This document shows, piece after piece, positions 46,392-55,320 of a stretch of DNA of 64,000 bases. Source of the DNA: Frigoribacterium sp. CFBP 13712 (lineage in GTDB: Bacteria > Actinomycetota > Actinomycetes > Actinomycetales > Microbacteriaceae); assembly GCF_014842255.1 (NCBI RefSeq), contig NZ_JACYVH010000004.1, forward strand, positions 160,399 to 224,398. The letters run 5' to 3'. Each line of letters opens with the position of its first letter. The stretch's first letter is position 1. A program made the translations under genes and the position numbers. The notes under the pieces were generated by a model that worked only from the letters and a program-made list of their open reading frames with translations, was not told the origin of the DNA and searched no databases.

Positions 46392-46808
46392 ATGACGAAC
46401 ACGAACTGGTCCGACACCGACCTCGATGCCGCCGCAGGTCGGATCGAGCACGCCCTCTCACGGAAGCTACGAGGTCGGAGGCGACTCCACCGCGGGGCGA
46501 TGGCCGCGGGCGTCGCGGTGCTCGGGGTGACGGGAGTCGCGGCCGCATCGGCGCTGCTCCCTCCGCAGACCAAAGGCGAAGTCGACGGGGCCGCACCGTA
46601 CATCTCGGCCGTGTCGTCGTGCCTCGACACCGCAGGTTGGAACGTGTGGCTGGCCCCGTCCGACGGTCTCGACCCCACCGCGGACAGCATCCACTTCTCC
46701 GTGAACGGCTACCAGCAGCTCCGCTTCGCAGACGACATCGACCGATGCCGCGCCGACGTCGCTCGGGCGAACAGCGTCGACGTGATGGACGTCATCGGAC
46801 TCCGATAG
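46392..46808 (+). CDS. membrane protein, probable anti-sigma partner or truncated relative
   Basis: The 138-residue protein has a short cytoplasmic N-terminus (about 1-36, TDLDAAAGRIEHALSRKLRGRRR), one TM (about 37-58) and an extracellular domain containing two cysteines (SSCLDTAG and DDIDRCRADV). No ZAS zinc motif is visible, so calling it an anti-sigma factor rests on position 13 bp after the sigma gene and on topology. The last codons overlap the start of a broken PadR reading frame, and the C-terminal end (MDVIGLR) may have been altered by the same deletion. Confidence 0.65.
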   Translation: MTNTNWSDTDLDAAAGRIEHALSRKLRGRRRLHRGAMAAGVAVLGVTGVAAASALLPPQTKGEVDGAAPYISAVSSCLDTAGWNVWLAPSDGLDPTADSIHFSVNGYQQLRFADDIDRCRADVARANSVDVMDVIGLR

Positions 46809-47055
46809 CCCCGCGGAGCCCTGGTCCGACCGCATCGGCAGCCGATGGCTCATCGGCACGCTGTACCCCCTCCTCGGCCGCCTCCGGACGCAGGGCCTCG
46901 TCACGGCGTTCGATCAGCCGTCGGCGACGGGACCAGTCCGGAAGTACTACCGCCTCACTCCGCTGGGGCGCAGTCAGCTGACTGCGTTCCGCCTCCAGTG
47001 GGGCTCCTTCACCGCCTCGGTGCATCGACTCATCGGAGAGGACACTCATGACTGA
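46809..47055 (+). pseudogene. 5'-truncated PadR-family regulator
   Basis: A frame ending with TGA at 47053-47055 encodes LIGTLYPLLGRLRTQGLVTAF, RKYYRLTPLGRSQLTAFRLQW and a final helix, the recognition wing and C-terminal helix of PadR regulators. The first two helices are missing, and no ATG, GTG or TTG occurs in this frame after an upstream TGA near 46783. The end overlaps the next start by 8 bp, as in intact PadR-HAAS operons. It is most simply a remnant whose N-terminus was replaced by the gene at 46392; a frameshift in life or assembly is an alternative. Confidence 0.7.
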
Positions 47056-47596
47056 CACCAGGCCCGAGATCACCACGGCCTACCTGGCGCAGCTCGACAC
47101 CGAACTCGCTCAGCTCCCCCCGCAACTGCACCACGACATCCTCGCGGGGATCAGGGAGGAGCTCGAGGGTCTCGACACCGTGGCCGCCGCCGCTCGCATC
47201 CATCAGCTCGGCGACCCTGCGTTCATCGCCGCCGAGGCCCGCAGCGAGGTCCAGGTCGACGCCCCGGGCGTCGCTGCGGATCCGCCGGTTCCCGGCCGGA
47301 CCTTCTCGATCGTCGCAGTCGTCGTCCTCATCGCCGGCTCGCTGCTCGTGCCCGTCGTGGGCGCTCTGGCGGGGCTCGTCTTCGTCAGCCAGTCCAGAGC
47401 CTGGACCCGCCGAGAGAAGACCGCAGCCTGGCTCGCACCCGTGGGCGTCGCCCTCCTCGCGCTGGCGGCCGTGGCGCTGATGGCCTCGGCCGACCTCGGC
47501 GGCGCCCACGTCGTCGTCCTGGTCGGCTACCTCGTCTTCCCCCTCGAGGGCATCGCGCTGGCCGTTCGAGCCCGGTCGCGAGGCTGGCGCCCCTGA
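47048..47596 (+). CDS. HAAS-domain membrane protein (DUF1700-like)
   Basis: The 182-residue protein has a helical N-terminal domain (about 8-70) with YLAQLDTELAQLPPQLHHDILAGIREELEG and AAARIHQLGDPAFIAAEAR, the HAAS signature. Four hydrophobic helices follow (about 85-180). HAAS proteins are normally encoded directly after a PadR regulator, and probably sense signals for it. Here the ATG lies within the last codons of the PadR remnant, which supports that history. Function of the surviving protein is unknown. Confidence 0.8.
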   Translation: MTDTRPEITTAYLAQLDTELAQLPPQLHHDILAGIREELEGLDTVAAAARIHQLGDPAFIAAEARSEVQVDAPGVAADPPVPGRTFSIVAVVVLIAGSLLVPVVGALAGLVFVSQSRAWTRREKTAAWLAPVGVALLALAAVALMASADLGGAHVVVLVGYLVFPLEGIALAVRARSRGWRP

Positions 47597-47735
47597 CCCT
47601 GCGGGCGGTACCTGACCACGCGGCGATCGGCTCCCGAAGGACTCCGCCCTGCGGATCGATCACGAGGAGGACGGAAACCGATTCCAGGGCGCGATCGCGT
47701 GATGCCCCGGAGGACCAGTCGATCGAGGTGGAGAG

Positions 47736-48554
47736 CTAGGCGACCTGCTGCTCGTGACGTGCCGCGCGGCGCTCCGTCACGAGGAAGACGACGAGCAGCA
47801 CGACGCCGACGAGGACGACGACGATGTTGCCGAGCTGAGCCAAGGACCCGAGGCCGCCCTGCAGGGGGTACGTGGCCTGCATGAAGATGCTCGGGTCCGT
47901 GCTCGCGTGAAGCAGGATCGGAGCGATGATCGTTCCGGTCACCCGCAAGGCGAGGTACATGCAGAGGCCGAAGAAGAACGTGTAGAGCATCTGCAGCATC
48001 GTGGGGATCAGCGCTTGACCGGTGAAGAGGTTGGTCGCATGCAACAGCGAGAACAACGCCGCCGAGACGAGCCCGACGGCGACCTCCGAACGGCCGGCCG
48101 AACGCATGATGCGGACCACGTATCCACGAGTCAGCAATTCTTCGGAGAAGCCGATGACCAGTCCTGCCAGGAGCCAGGCGGCGACCCAGTCGAAGCCCGC
48201 GGCTTCGTAGTCGATGCTCGCGAAGCGCAGCACGTTGAAGAGCAGCACGACGGCGACGGCGATCCACATCCAGCCTCGACCTGGAGCTCCCCGGCGTGCG
48301 AAGAGACCTCTCAGCCAGCCCAGGCTGGCACCGAAGCCGATCAGGATGAGACTGCCGATCAGGACCGGGACGACGATGAGCACGAGGACGTAGCTGGCGG
48401 AGCCGGCGTCGCCGATGAACGGCACGAACGGTGCCATCAGGAGCGATGCGGGTTCGTAGATGGCGAGGTAGCCGACGGCGAGGATCAGCGCCTTCCACCA
48501 CCGGCCCTGTTCCCAGAACCGCGTCCACCCTGATCGTGCAGCCATGTCTCTCAT
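47736..48554 (-). CDS. CPBP-family intramembrane protease
   Basis: The 272-residue protein (ATG at 48554, GAGGGG site) has about eight membrane helices with GFSEELLTRGYVV (Glu-Glu...Arg motif, near 143-155) and SLLHATNL with the second-motif His. A second family member in this window is at 37296, with little similarity outside the motifs. Physiological substrate unknown. No regulatory element was recognised; the 139-bp region on its 3' side is without a clear terminator. Confidence 0.9.
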   Translation of the reverse strand: MRDMAARSGWTRFWEQGRWWKALILAVGYLAIYEPASLLMAPFVPFIGDAGSASYVLVLIVVPVLIGSLILIGFGASLGWLRGLFARRGAPGRGWMWIAVAVVLLFNVLRFASIDYEAAGFDWVAAWLLAGLVIGFSEELLTRGYVVRIMRSAGRSEVAVGLVSAALFSLLHATNLFTGQALIPTMLQMLYTFFFGLCMYLALRVTGTIIAPILLHASTDPSIFMQATYPLQGGLGSLAQLGNIVVVLVGVVLLVVFLVTERRAARHEQQVA

Positions 48555-48616
48555 GATGATCCCCTCGTTCGGGGTTCAGTCAACCATCAGCTTCGAGGCA
48601 GACTCAAGTCTGGCGC

Positions 48617-49306
48617 TCACGGGCCGGGTTGGATCGCCCCCACCGAGAGCTGCTGGACGCTGGAGGACGTGCAGGCGGTGAAGAGATCTCCGCCGGCTCC
48701 GATGTACAGAGACGCCGTCGACCCGGGCGGGTAGACCCGGAACCCCTCGCTCTGCTGCGGCTGGCACTCGGCGGCATCGTAGTTCGCGGCCTGCACCATG
48801 GTCAGGATCGCCTGGGCGTACCCACCGGGAGCGATCTGCACGGTCGGGTGCTCCGACGCCCGATCCAGAGTCGCCGAGGCCCCGAGCTGGGTGCCGTCAC
48901 CGCCTCCGACGAACGACACACCCGGCCAGCCCTGCAACTCGCAGGTGCGGTCGCCGGTGTTCGTGAGGATCAGAGCGACACCGTAGCTGCCCGCAGCTCC
49001 GCCACCTCCGTCGTCGATCGCGCCCTGCAGCTCGTCGACGGTGCACCGGTCCGCGGCGGCCCCGATCGTCCCGTCGCCGAGATCGCCCCCTCCCCCGGAC
49101 TCACCGTCCGGGCCGGGTGTCGACGTCGCCGGTGGCGCGGGAGCTGCGGAAGGCGTCGGCGTGGACGTCGGCGTCGGCGTCACCGTCGCGGTCACGGTCT
49201 CCGTGCCGGGAGACGGTTCCGAGGCGTCGGGCGTGCAGCCGGCCAGCATGACGACCAGCGCTGCAGCGGACACGGTCACGGTGAGGGGCTTGGAACGAAA
49301 ACGCAT
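48617..49306 (-). CDS. DUF4232 lipoprotein
   Basis: The 229-residue protein (ATG at 49306) has a signal with lipobox MLAGC (Cys near 23), then a Thr/Pro-rich linker (about 30-60), then a DUF4232 domain (about 85-229). It shows RCTVDELQGAI, SYGVALILTNTGDRTCELQGWPGVSFVGG and a C-terminal CTSSSVQ. The conserved cysteines probably form disulphides. DUF4232 proteins are exported in actinobacteria and have no known role. A start at 49339 would put charged residues before the signal and is less likely. Confidence 0.85.
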   Translation of the reverse strand: MRFRSKPLTVTVSAAALVVMLAGCTPDASEPSPGTETVTATVTPTPTSTPTPSAAPAPPATSTPGPDGESGGGGDLGDGTIGAAADRCTVDELQGAIDDGGGGAAGSYGVALILTNTGDRTCELQGWPGVSFVGGGDGTQLGASATLDRASEHPTVQIAPGGYAQAILTMVQAANYDAAECQPQQSEGFRVYPPGSTASLYIGAGGDLFTACTSSSVQQLSVGAIQPGP

Positions 49307-49403
49307 GCACTCCACACTGGCACGCCGCGGGGGGAACATGCTCAGGGGCGGCTGTCACGATGCGTCCGACGGTCTTCAGTCGGCTGCCCACCCGGGTCGC
49401 CGC

Positions 49404-50633
49404 TCAGACCCGGTCGAGCCTGGTTCTGATGCCGCCGAGATGCACGGCCCGGGGCCCTGACGCGACGTCGCCGAGGCGGGCCAGGAGGCGACGGGCCGCG
49501 TCGAGGACGATGGGGTGCTCGACCCCGTAGGTGAGGACACCGTCGAAGACCGTGTCGACGAGCTGTTCCGGCTCCGGCCAATGCGGCAGGACACGGGCGA
49601 CGGCATCCTCGTCGAGGTAGGCGGTGATGGCCTGCCGCCCGGCCCACAGGGGCACGAGGGCCGTCGCCGACAGGTCGAGTGCGCTGACAGCCGTGTACGG
49701 ATCGTTGGTCCCGCTCGCGAGACCGCGGACGCCGATCTCGACGAGTTGCTGGAGCGCGAAGCCGACGTCCTGGAACGGCGTCCGTGCCGCACCGAGGGTG
49801 ACCATCCTGCGGAGCCGGTCGATATCGGCCTCCGGCACAGGACGACCGTGCGCTCCGTCACGCGGGGCCATGCGGAGCAGGCAGTCGCCCTCGATGAGAT
49901 GGTCTCCCGGCATGGCCGTCATATCGACGACCTGATCGTGGTCGTGGGCCCACGACACGAGCCGCTCCCATCCGACGGATTGGACGTACCCGTCGCTCTG
50001 CGACTCGACGATGGACCACGCCACGCCACCGTCGGGCTGTGGCTGCACGCTCACCCCGTCGCTGTCACCGTCGAACCGATACGCGTGGCTCACGGCGGTC
50101 TCGAGGTCCTCCTGCACCTGCTTCTGCAGCGAGGTGATCTGCACGCTCGACGCGATGTGGTGGATGAAGAACACGAGCACGGCGACATCGACGACCCCGA
50201 GGGCGACGGCGACGTGTATGGCGATGACGGGGACGAAGGCCGTGCCGTCGTCGATGGCCGTGTGGACGGAGCGGAGGACGACGATCGAGTAGAGGAAGGT
50301 GGAGGTGAAAACCGCCAGGACGCACTGGTTCGCCCGGTCGGCCATGAAGTTGCGGACCAGGCGTGGACCGTACGTCGAGGACGTCGTCGCCAGGACCGAG
50401 ATGGTGATGGAGAACGACGTCCCCGCCACGGTGAGCATCGCCGTCCCGACCGTCGTCAGGATGGCTCGGCCCCCACTGGCGCTGAGAGCGTCGAGGATCG
50501 GGATCGAGGCGCCCCGATCGACGATCTCCTGGTCGACGACGACGAGCAGCTGTGCGACGACGATCGCGAAGACCCCGAGGACGGCGGGGAAGAACCAGAA
50601 CGACTCACGGAGCCGGAGCGTGACGGTGCGCAT
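49404..50633 (-). CDS. DUF2254 membrane protein
   Basis: The 409-residue protein (ATG at 50633) has four N-terminal membrane helices (about 12-35, 57-82, 105-128 and 135-158). Between them lie TTVGTAMLTVAGTSFSITISVLATTSSTYGPRLVRNFMADRANQ, the DUF2254 signature. A large soluble part (about 175-409) follows, with a DYV-like HTH-free fold and many conserved histidines and acidic residues. The family is a predicted membrane protein without known function. An AGGAAG site precedes the start. Genes on either side, BCCT and NhaA, concern osmotic and ion balance, so a role in membrane or ion homeostasis is plausible but unproven. Confidence 0.85.
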   Translation of the reverse strand: MRTVTLRLRESFWFFPAVLGVFAIVVAQLLVVVDQEIVDRGASIPILDALSASGGRAILTTVGTAMLTVAGTSFSITISVLATTSSTYGPRLVRNFMADRANQCVLAVFTSTFLYSIVVLRSVHTAIDDGTAFVPVIAIHVAVALGVVDVAVLVFFIHHIASSVQITSLQKQVQEDLETAVSHAYRFDGDSDGVSVQPQPDGGVAWSIVESQSDGYVQSVGWERLVSWAHDHDQVVDMTAMPGDHLIEGDCLLRMAPRDGAHGRPVPEADIDRLRRMVTLGAARTPFQDVGFALQQLVEIGVRGLASGTNDPYTAVSALDLSATALVPLWAGRQAITAYLDEDAVARVLPHWPEPEQLVDTVFDGVLTYGVEHPIVLDAARRLLARLGDVASGPRAVHLGGIRTRLDRV

Positions 50634-50727
50634 GAGCGACTGCTTCCTGTCAGGTCTCCGAGGCTGGAGAAGACACCCCGAAGCGTAGTCAGCAGAGCGC
50701 ATCGACGCCGCGTGGGCCGGGAACGAC

Positions 50728-50763
50728 CGACGGGCGCCGTCTCCCGAGAGACGACGCCCGTCG
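50728..50763 (-). terminator. terminator of the BCCT gene
   Basis: 16-bp arms (50728-50743, CGACGGGCGCCGTCTC, and 50748-50763) pair with one mismatch around CCGA, 17 nt beyond the stop at 50780. Confidence 0.8.
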
Positions 50764-50779
50764 GGCCGACACGGACGGG

Positions 50780-52645
50780 TCAGCGCCCTGTCGAGTCGTC
50801 CTGGTCCGTCGTGCCGGGTGCGCCCTCGTCGAGGCGGCCGTCGATGGCCGGGTCGGGCGACACGACGTCGACCCGCAACGGCGGATCGGCGACGACCGCG
50901 GAGGCCGACGCCTCCGGGCCCGAGACGGAGCCCGCACGGGTGCCCCGGACACGGCGCTTGACAGCCTCCCAGGGTCGGGCCAGACCCTTGCTGCTCGCCT
51001 GGGTGGGCGCGTCGACCTCGAGGCCGTAGTAGGCGCCCACGTGCTCGAGGAGGACGTCGCGTTCGGCCTTGTCGTACGCGCGGCGTTCGCGGTTGAAGGC
51101 GATGATCGTCGACCAGCACGTCAGCAGCAGCACGATGCTGAACGGCAACGCCGTCGTGATCGCCGCGGTCTTCAGGGCGTCGAGCCCACCCGTCAGGAGG
51201 AGCGCGACAGCCAGCAGCGCGGCGACCAGAGCGAAGAACACGCGCAGCCAGTTCTTCGGCTCGATGTCGCCGCCGGACGCGATCATCGCCATGACGAGCG
51301 AGCCGGAGTCCGACGACGTGACGAAGAACACCCCGATGAGCAGGATCGCACCGAAGGTCAGGACCGTCCCGGCGGGCAGGCCGCCGAGCAGGGCGAACAG
51401 CGACCCCTCGACATCGACCGAGCCGTCGGCGCCGACGAGGCCGCCGGCGCCGTCGGTCTGCTGGTGGATCGCGGCGCCGCCGAGGACGGCGAACCAGAGG
51501 AACGTCAGCGCCGTCGGGACGAGCAGCACGCCGAACACGAACTGGCGGACCGTGCGGCCCTTGGAGATGCGGGCGATGAAGATGCCGACGAACGGCGCCC
51601 ACGACATCCACCAACCCCAGTAGAAGGTGGTCCAGGCGCCCTGCCACTCCTCGCCGGCGGCACCCTGCTGGGCGGTCACGTTGAACGACAGACCGACGAC
51701 GTTCTGCAGGTAGGCGCCGATCGACTGCACGAAGTCGCGCAGCAGGAACTGGGTCGGACCGACGATCAGGACGAACAGCAGAAGGGCTGCGGCGAGGATC
51801 AGGTTGAAGTTCGAGAGGATCTTCATGCCCTTGGTGACGCCGGTGACGAGCGACACGATGGTGACCGCGGTGATGACGGCGATGATCGAGATCTGGCTCA
51901 CGATGCTGCTCTCGGCGATGCCGGCAGCCTCCAGGCCGGCGCCGATCTGGATGACGCCGAGGCCGAGCGAGGTCGCGACACCGAACAGGGTGCCGACGAG
52001 GGCGATGACGTCGATCAGGTTGCCCCAGCCGCCGCGGACGCGGTTGCCGAGGAGGGGCTCGAGTGCCCACCGGATGGAGACCGGCCGGCCCCTGCGGTGG
52101 ATCGCGTAGGCGAGGGCGAGGCCGAGGACGACGTAGATGGCCCAGGCGTGCAGCCCCCAGTGCAGGAACGTCTGGGTCAGGGCCTGCTGTGCGAGCTGGT
52201 CCTCGGTGCCCGTGACACCGGGGCGGGGAGAGGCGAAGTGGCTGAGGGGCTCGGAGACGCCGTAGAAGACGAGGCCGATGCCCATCCCCGCGGCGAAGAG
52301 GAGCGCGAACCACGACCCGGTGGAGAACTCGGGTTCGTCTTTGTCCTTGCCGAGCTTGATGCCGCCGAACCGGCTGAAGCCGATGAACAGGCTGAAGCCG
52401 ACGAAGAACGCCGCGATCAGGACGTAGTACCAGCTGAAGTTCTTGACGATGCCGCTCTGCAGACCGAGGAACAGCGCCTCGGCCGATGCGGGCGCGATCA
52501 GAGTGAAGGCGACGAAGCCGAGCACGACGACGGCCGCAGGCCAGAAGACCCCGCGGCGCAGCTGCGGAGTCGTCGAGACGGTCTCCGTGAGGGACGCGGG
52601 ATGGTCGGCGGTGGGCCCCGAAGAGGGAGGTGTTGTCGTAGCCAT
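50780..52645 (-). CDS. BCCT-family betaine/choline/carnitine transporter
   Basis: The 621-residue protein has about 12 membrane helices. The BCCT signature lies in helix 8: TTFYWGWWMSWAPFVGIFIARISKGRTVRQF. LHWGLHAWAIYVVLGLALAYAIHRRGRPVSIRWAL-like sequence is also characteristic. Trp residues line the trimethylammonium site. The charged N-terminus and long C-terminal tail (about 540-621) resemble BetP-type regulated osmoprotectant carriers. It imports compatible solutes with Na+ or H+, and its position next to NhaA, which exports Na+, fits salt stress. The two are separated by a weak hairpin. Confidence 0.93.
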   Translation of the reverse strand: MATTTPPSSGPTADHPASLTETVSTTPQLRRGVFWPAAVVVLGFVAFTLIAPASAEALFLGLQSGIVKNFSWYYVLIAAFFVGFSLFIGFSRFGGIKLGKDKDEPEFSTGSWFALLFAAGMGIGLVFYGVSEPLSHFASPRPGVTGTEDQLAQQALTQTFLHWGLHAWAIYVVLGLALAYAIHRRGRPVSIRWALEPLLGNRVRGGWGNLIDVIALVGTLFGVATSLGLGVIQIGAGLEAAGIAESSIVSQISIIAVITAVTIVSLVTGVTKGMKILSNFNLILAAALLLFVLIVGPTQFLLRDFVQSIGAYLQNVVGLSFNVTAQQGAAGEEWQGAWTTFYWGWWMSWAPFVGIFIARISKGRTVRQFVFGVLLVPTALTFLWFAVLGGAAIHQQTDGAGGLVGADGSVDVEGSLFALLGGLPAGTVLTFGAILLIGVFFVTSSDSGSLVMAMIASGGDIEPKNWLRVFFALVAALLAVALLLTGGLDALKTAAITTALPFSIVLLLTCWSTIIAFNRERRAYDKAERDVLLEHVGAYYGLEVDAPTQASSKGLARPWEAVKRRVRGTRAGSVSGPEASASAVVADPPLRVDVVSPDPAIDGRLDEGAPGTTDQDDSTGR

Positions 52646-52671
52646 GTGTCCATGGTGCCGGTTCAGCGAGG

Positions 52672-52705
52672 CCGAGGCCGAATACGGAGGTGATCCCGGC
52701 CTCGG
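52672..52705 (-). terminator. hairpin between nhaA and the BCCT gene
   Basis: CCGAGGCCG (52672-52680) pairs with CGGCCTCGG (52697-52705), 4 nt beyond the nhaA stop. Confidence 0.55.
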
Positions 52706-52709
52706 GAGG

Positions 52710-54008
52710 TCAGGCGTCCTGATGCTTGTAGCGCCGGTTGCGCGGCCTCAGAACGGCCGTCGCAAGGCCCGCGGCGACGACCGACGCGATGAGGATGGCG
52801 ACTTTGGCGTCGTCGTCGTGAGCGCTGCCGAGCCCGTAGCTCAGCTCCGCGACGAGCAGTGACACGGTGAACCCGATGCCGCCGAGGAGGGCGACGCCGG
52901 TGAGGTCGATCCAGGTGATCGTCCGGTCGAGTTCGGCCCGGGTGATGCGGGTCGTGATCCACGTCGTGGCGAGGATGCCGATGGGTTTGCCGAGGACGAG
53001 AGCGGCGATGATGCCGATCGTGACCGGACTGGACAGCGCCGTCCTCAGTCCGTCGAGGCCGCCGAAGGCGACGCCGGCGGAGAAGAACGCGAAGACGGGG
53101 ACGGCGAAGCCGGTGGAGATGGGCCGGAAGCGGTGCTCGAAGACCTCGGAGAGCCCGGGGCCGGTGCCCGGTCCGCCGCTGGCCTGGCTGCGGATGACGG
53201 GGACGGCGAAGCCGAGGAGGACCCCGGCGACGGTGGCGTGGACGCCTGAGGCGTGGATGAGACCCCACACCGAGACGGCCACCGGCAGCAGGATGAACCA
53301 GTTCGCTGCGGGATGCAGGCCGAAGAACCGGCGGAACCTCTGCGTCAGGAACACGTACGCGGCGAGCGGGACGATCGCGAGCACCAGGGGGAGGACCTCG
53401 ATGGCGCTGGTGTAGACGAAGGCGATGATCCCGATGGCGATGAGGTCGTCCACGACCGCGAGGGTCAGGAGGAAGATCCGCAGCGCAGCAGGAAGTCTCG
53501 AGCCGACGATCGCGAGGACCGCGACGGCGAAGGCGATGTCGGTCGCCGTGGGGATCGCCCACCCGCGCACCGCCTCCGGGTCGGCGGCGTTGATGGCGGT
53601 GAAGATCAGGGCGGGGACGATGACTCCGCCGAACGCGGCGGCCACCGGCACGATGGCCTTGCTGATCCTCCGGAGCTCCCCGGCGACGAACTCCCGCTTG
53701 AGCTCCAGGCCGACGAGGAAGAAGAAGATCGCCAGCAGCCCGTCGGCGGCCCACTCCCCCACGCTCAGGTGCAGACCCAGAGCCGCGGGGCCGAACTCGA
53801 AGTCGCGAAGCGCGAAGTACGCGCCGGACAGCGGCGAATTCGCCCACACGACGGCGACGACCGCCGCGATGACCAGGACGATGCCGCCCACGGTCTCCTT
53901 GCGGAGGATCTCCCCGAGGCGGGTGGACTCCAAGGAGGTGTCCTCGGCGAACAGTCCAGGGGCAGCTGCAGCGGGTGGGCGGGGAGGGGGCAGGTCGTCG
54001 TGTGGCAT
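52710..54008 (-). CDS. nhaA: Na+/H+ antiporter NhaA
   Basis: The 432-residue protein (ATG at 54008, AAGGGG site) has about 12 membrane helices. [41 protein letters not shown] with the paired aspartates in AVVDDLIAI, and [10 protein letters not shown] are NhaA signatures. It exchanges two H+ for one Na+ and keeps cytoplasmic Na+ low and pH stable. The N-terminal 40 residues are Pro-rich and cytoplasmic. A start at 54104 adds non-conserved residues and is rejected. Next to a BCCT transporter, it suggests a small osmotic-stress cluster. Confidence 0.95.
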   Translation of the reverse strand: MPHDDLPPPRPPAAAAPGLFAEDTSLESTRLGEILRKETVGGIVLVIAAVVAVVWANSPLSGAYFALRDFEFGPAALGLHLSVGEWAADGLLAIFFFLVGLELKREFVAGELRRISKAIVPVAAAFGGVIVPALIFTAINAADPEAVRGWAIPTATDIAFAVAVLAIVGSRLPAALRIFLLTLAVVDDLIAIGIIAFVYTSAIEVLPLVLAIVPLAAYVFLTQRFRRFFGLHPAANWFILLPVAVSVWGLIHASGVHATVAGVLLGFAVPVIRSQASGGPGTGPGLSEVFEHRFRPISTGFAVPVFAFFSAGVAFGGLDGLRTALSSPVTIGIIAALVLGKPIGILATTWITTRITRAELDRTITWIDLTGVALLGGIGFTVSLLVAELSYGLGSAHDDDAKVAILIASVVAAGLATAVLRPRNRRYKHQDA

Positions 54009-54214
54009 CGCCCCTTGTCTTATCAGACATCGGCAGACCGACACCCCATCAGGCAGGGATCCCCGGGAGGCGGCCGTCACGACCGTGGATGATTCCACCA
54101 CCATCTGGCGCCAAGCAACGGAGCGGACACTGTCAGTGGCTGTCCAGATGACTCACGTTCACCCGGACCCCGGTGGATCGAGGAACCTCGAACCAGGCAG
54201 TCATTGAGGGCGCC

Positions 54215-54484
54215 ATGAGAATCACCAGATTGCGCATCGACGGCCAGTTCTTCCACCTCGACGAAGATCAGGACACCGCGACCCTGAAGCGGGAGATCAT
54301 CGCCGCCGCCTCCGCAGGGCCCCGGTTCATCGATTTCACCGCGATCGGCCACGGCGAGGTATCCGTCCTCATGACACCCCAGATGGGTGCTCGGTTCGAG
54401 GTCCTCGAGCGCAGCCAGGAGGAGATCGATGAGTGGAACCACAACCCACCCGTCGTGGACTACGACCCGCTGGTCCACGACTGA
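54215..54484 (+). CDS. small alpha/beta protein related to the gene at 54566
   Basis: The 89-residue protein (ATG at 54215, GAGGGC site) reads as strand-strand-helix-strand-strand: MRITRLRIDGQFFHLDEDQ, TATLKREIIAAASAG, RFIDFTAIG and SVLMTPQMGARFEVLER. The pattern matches the 70-residue protein on the other strand (V.Y.G..Y.I...L...I..AL..G...L.V..G...L.IT..TPV.L.EI), so the two are probably distant paralogs. The acidic C-terminus ends NPPVVDYDP. No function is known. Confidence 0.65.
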   Translation: MRITRLRIDGQFFHLDEDQDTATLKREIIAAASAGPRFIDFTAIGHGEVSVLMTPQMGARFEVLERSQEEIDEWNHNPPVVDYDPLVHD

Positions 54485-54565
54485 GGCGCGAGCGCAGCCC
54501 CCTGCACCGAGGGATGCCCCGGTCGCAGCGGAGCGGACACCTCGGAGTCCAGGTCGACGGTGGCG

Positions 54566-54778
54566 CTACTCGGCGTCGTCGATCTCAGCCAGGGCCACAG
54601 GGGTCCCCGAGGTGATGAGCAGGTCCGTCGCGAGGACGGACCCCGAACCGTAGTTGACCGTCAGCCAGAGCGTCTCCCCGTCGCGGAGCGCGGACATGAT
54701 CTGCGCTTGGACCGCGTCGAGGGTGGTGTCCGGGATCGTGTAGGCGAAGCCGCCGTAGTGGACGTCGACGCGCTTCAT
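54566..54778 (-). CDS. small conserved Microbacteriaceae protein
   Basis: The 70-residue protein MKRVDVHYGGFAYTIPDT... is a compact beta-beta-alpha-beta fold with no signal or membrane part. Its start overlaps the stop of the 107-residue gene (ATGA), so the pair is co-translated. It resembles the 89-residue protein at 54215. I know similar short sequences only from Microbacteriaceae, and none has a tested function. Confidence 0.7.
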   Translation of the reverse strand: MKRVDVHYGGFAYTIPDTTLDAVQAQIMSALRDGETLWLTVNYGSGSVLATDLLITSGTPVALAEIDDAE

Positions 54779-55098
54779 GGTGCACCCGTCTCGGTGCCGT
54801 TGGCGGTGTCCTCGTCGATGATGTGCAAGCCCGTGTGGGTGTTCGCGGTCAGTTCCAGGGCACGGATCCAGCGCGGGTTGATCTGGGGCACACGACTTCC
54901 GTAGAACTTGAACACCAGAGGGATCGTGGGGTGCAGCCAGATCGAGGTGCGCCCGTCGCCGATCTGCTGGTCGTCCTTCCAGGAGAAGTAGAACGGTTCC
55001 CCGCGGCGGAGCTTGACGCCGATGACGACCTGCAGGTGAGCCAAGGTCCGGTCATCGAAGTCGACCGTCAGCGACTGGTCGTAGATGAGCTTTCCCAC
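54775..55098 (-). CDS. small conserved protein of the DUF7882 type
   Basis: The 107-residue protein (GTG at 55098, AAGAAGG site) starts MGKLIYDQSLTVDFDDRTLAHLQVVIG and continues LRRGEPFYFSWKDDQQIGDGRTSIWLHPTIPLVFKFYGSRVPQINPRWIRALE. From memory this is a family near-universal in Microbacteriaceae, sometimes misnamed ATP-dependent DNA ligase; no ligase motif exists in it. It has two beta-sheets and a helix and is cytoplasmic. It is first in a two-gene operon with the 70-residue protein. Confidence 0.8.
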   Translation of the reverse strand: MGKLIYDQSLTVDFDDRTLAHLQVVIGVKLRRGEPFYFSWKDDQQIGDGRTSIWLHPTIPLVFKFYGSRVPQINPRWIRALELTANTHTGLHIIDEDTANGTETGAP

Positions 55099-55320
55099 GG
55101 CACCTTCTTCGTTCGGCTAACACGCAGCCCGTCATCCGGGTGCTGGCTTTCGAATCCCCTGCGTCCCAGACGGGAGAGTCATCAATACGTTAGCGCCCCA
55201 TCCGCGTCATCCGAGGCGGGCGCTCTGGCGCTCCGCCACTCGCCCGCTCGCAGAGCACGGATGCGTCCGCCGACACCGGATCTCACGGCACACGACGGAG
55301 CGACCGCGGCGGGCGGGCCG

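Noticed and set aside
46392-46808. Classical ZAS anti-sigma factor
   Set aside because: No HxxxCxxC motif; only position and topology support a partner role.
54775-55098. ATP-dependent DNA ligase
   Set aside because: A label I recall on such proteins, but the 107 residues contain no KxDG or other ligase motif.
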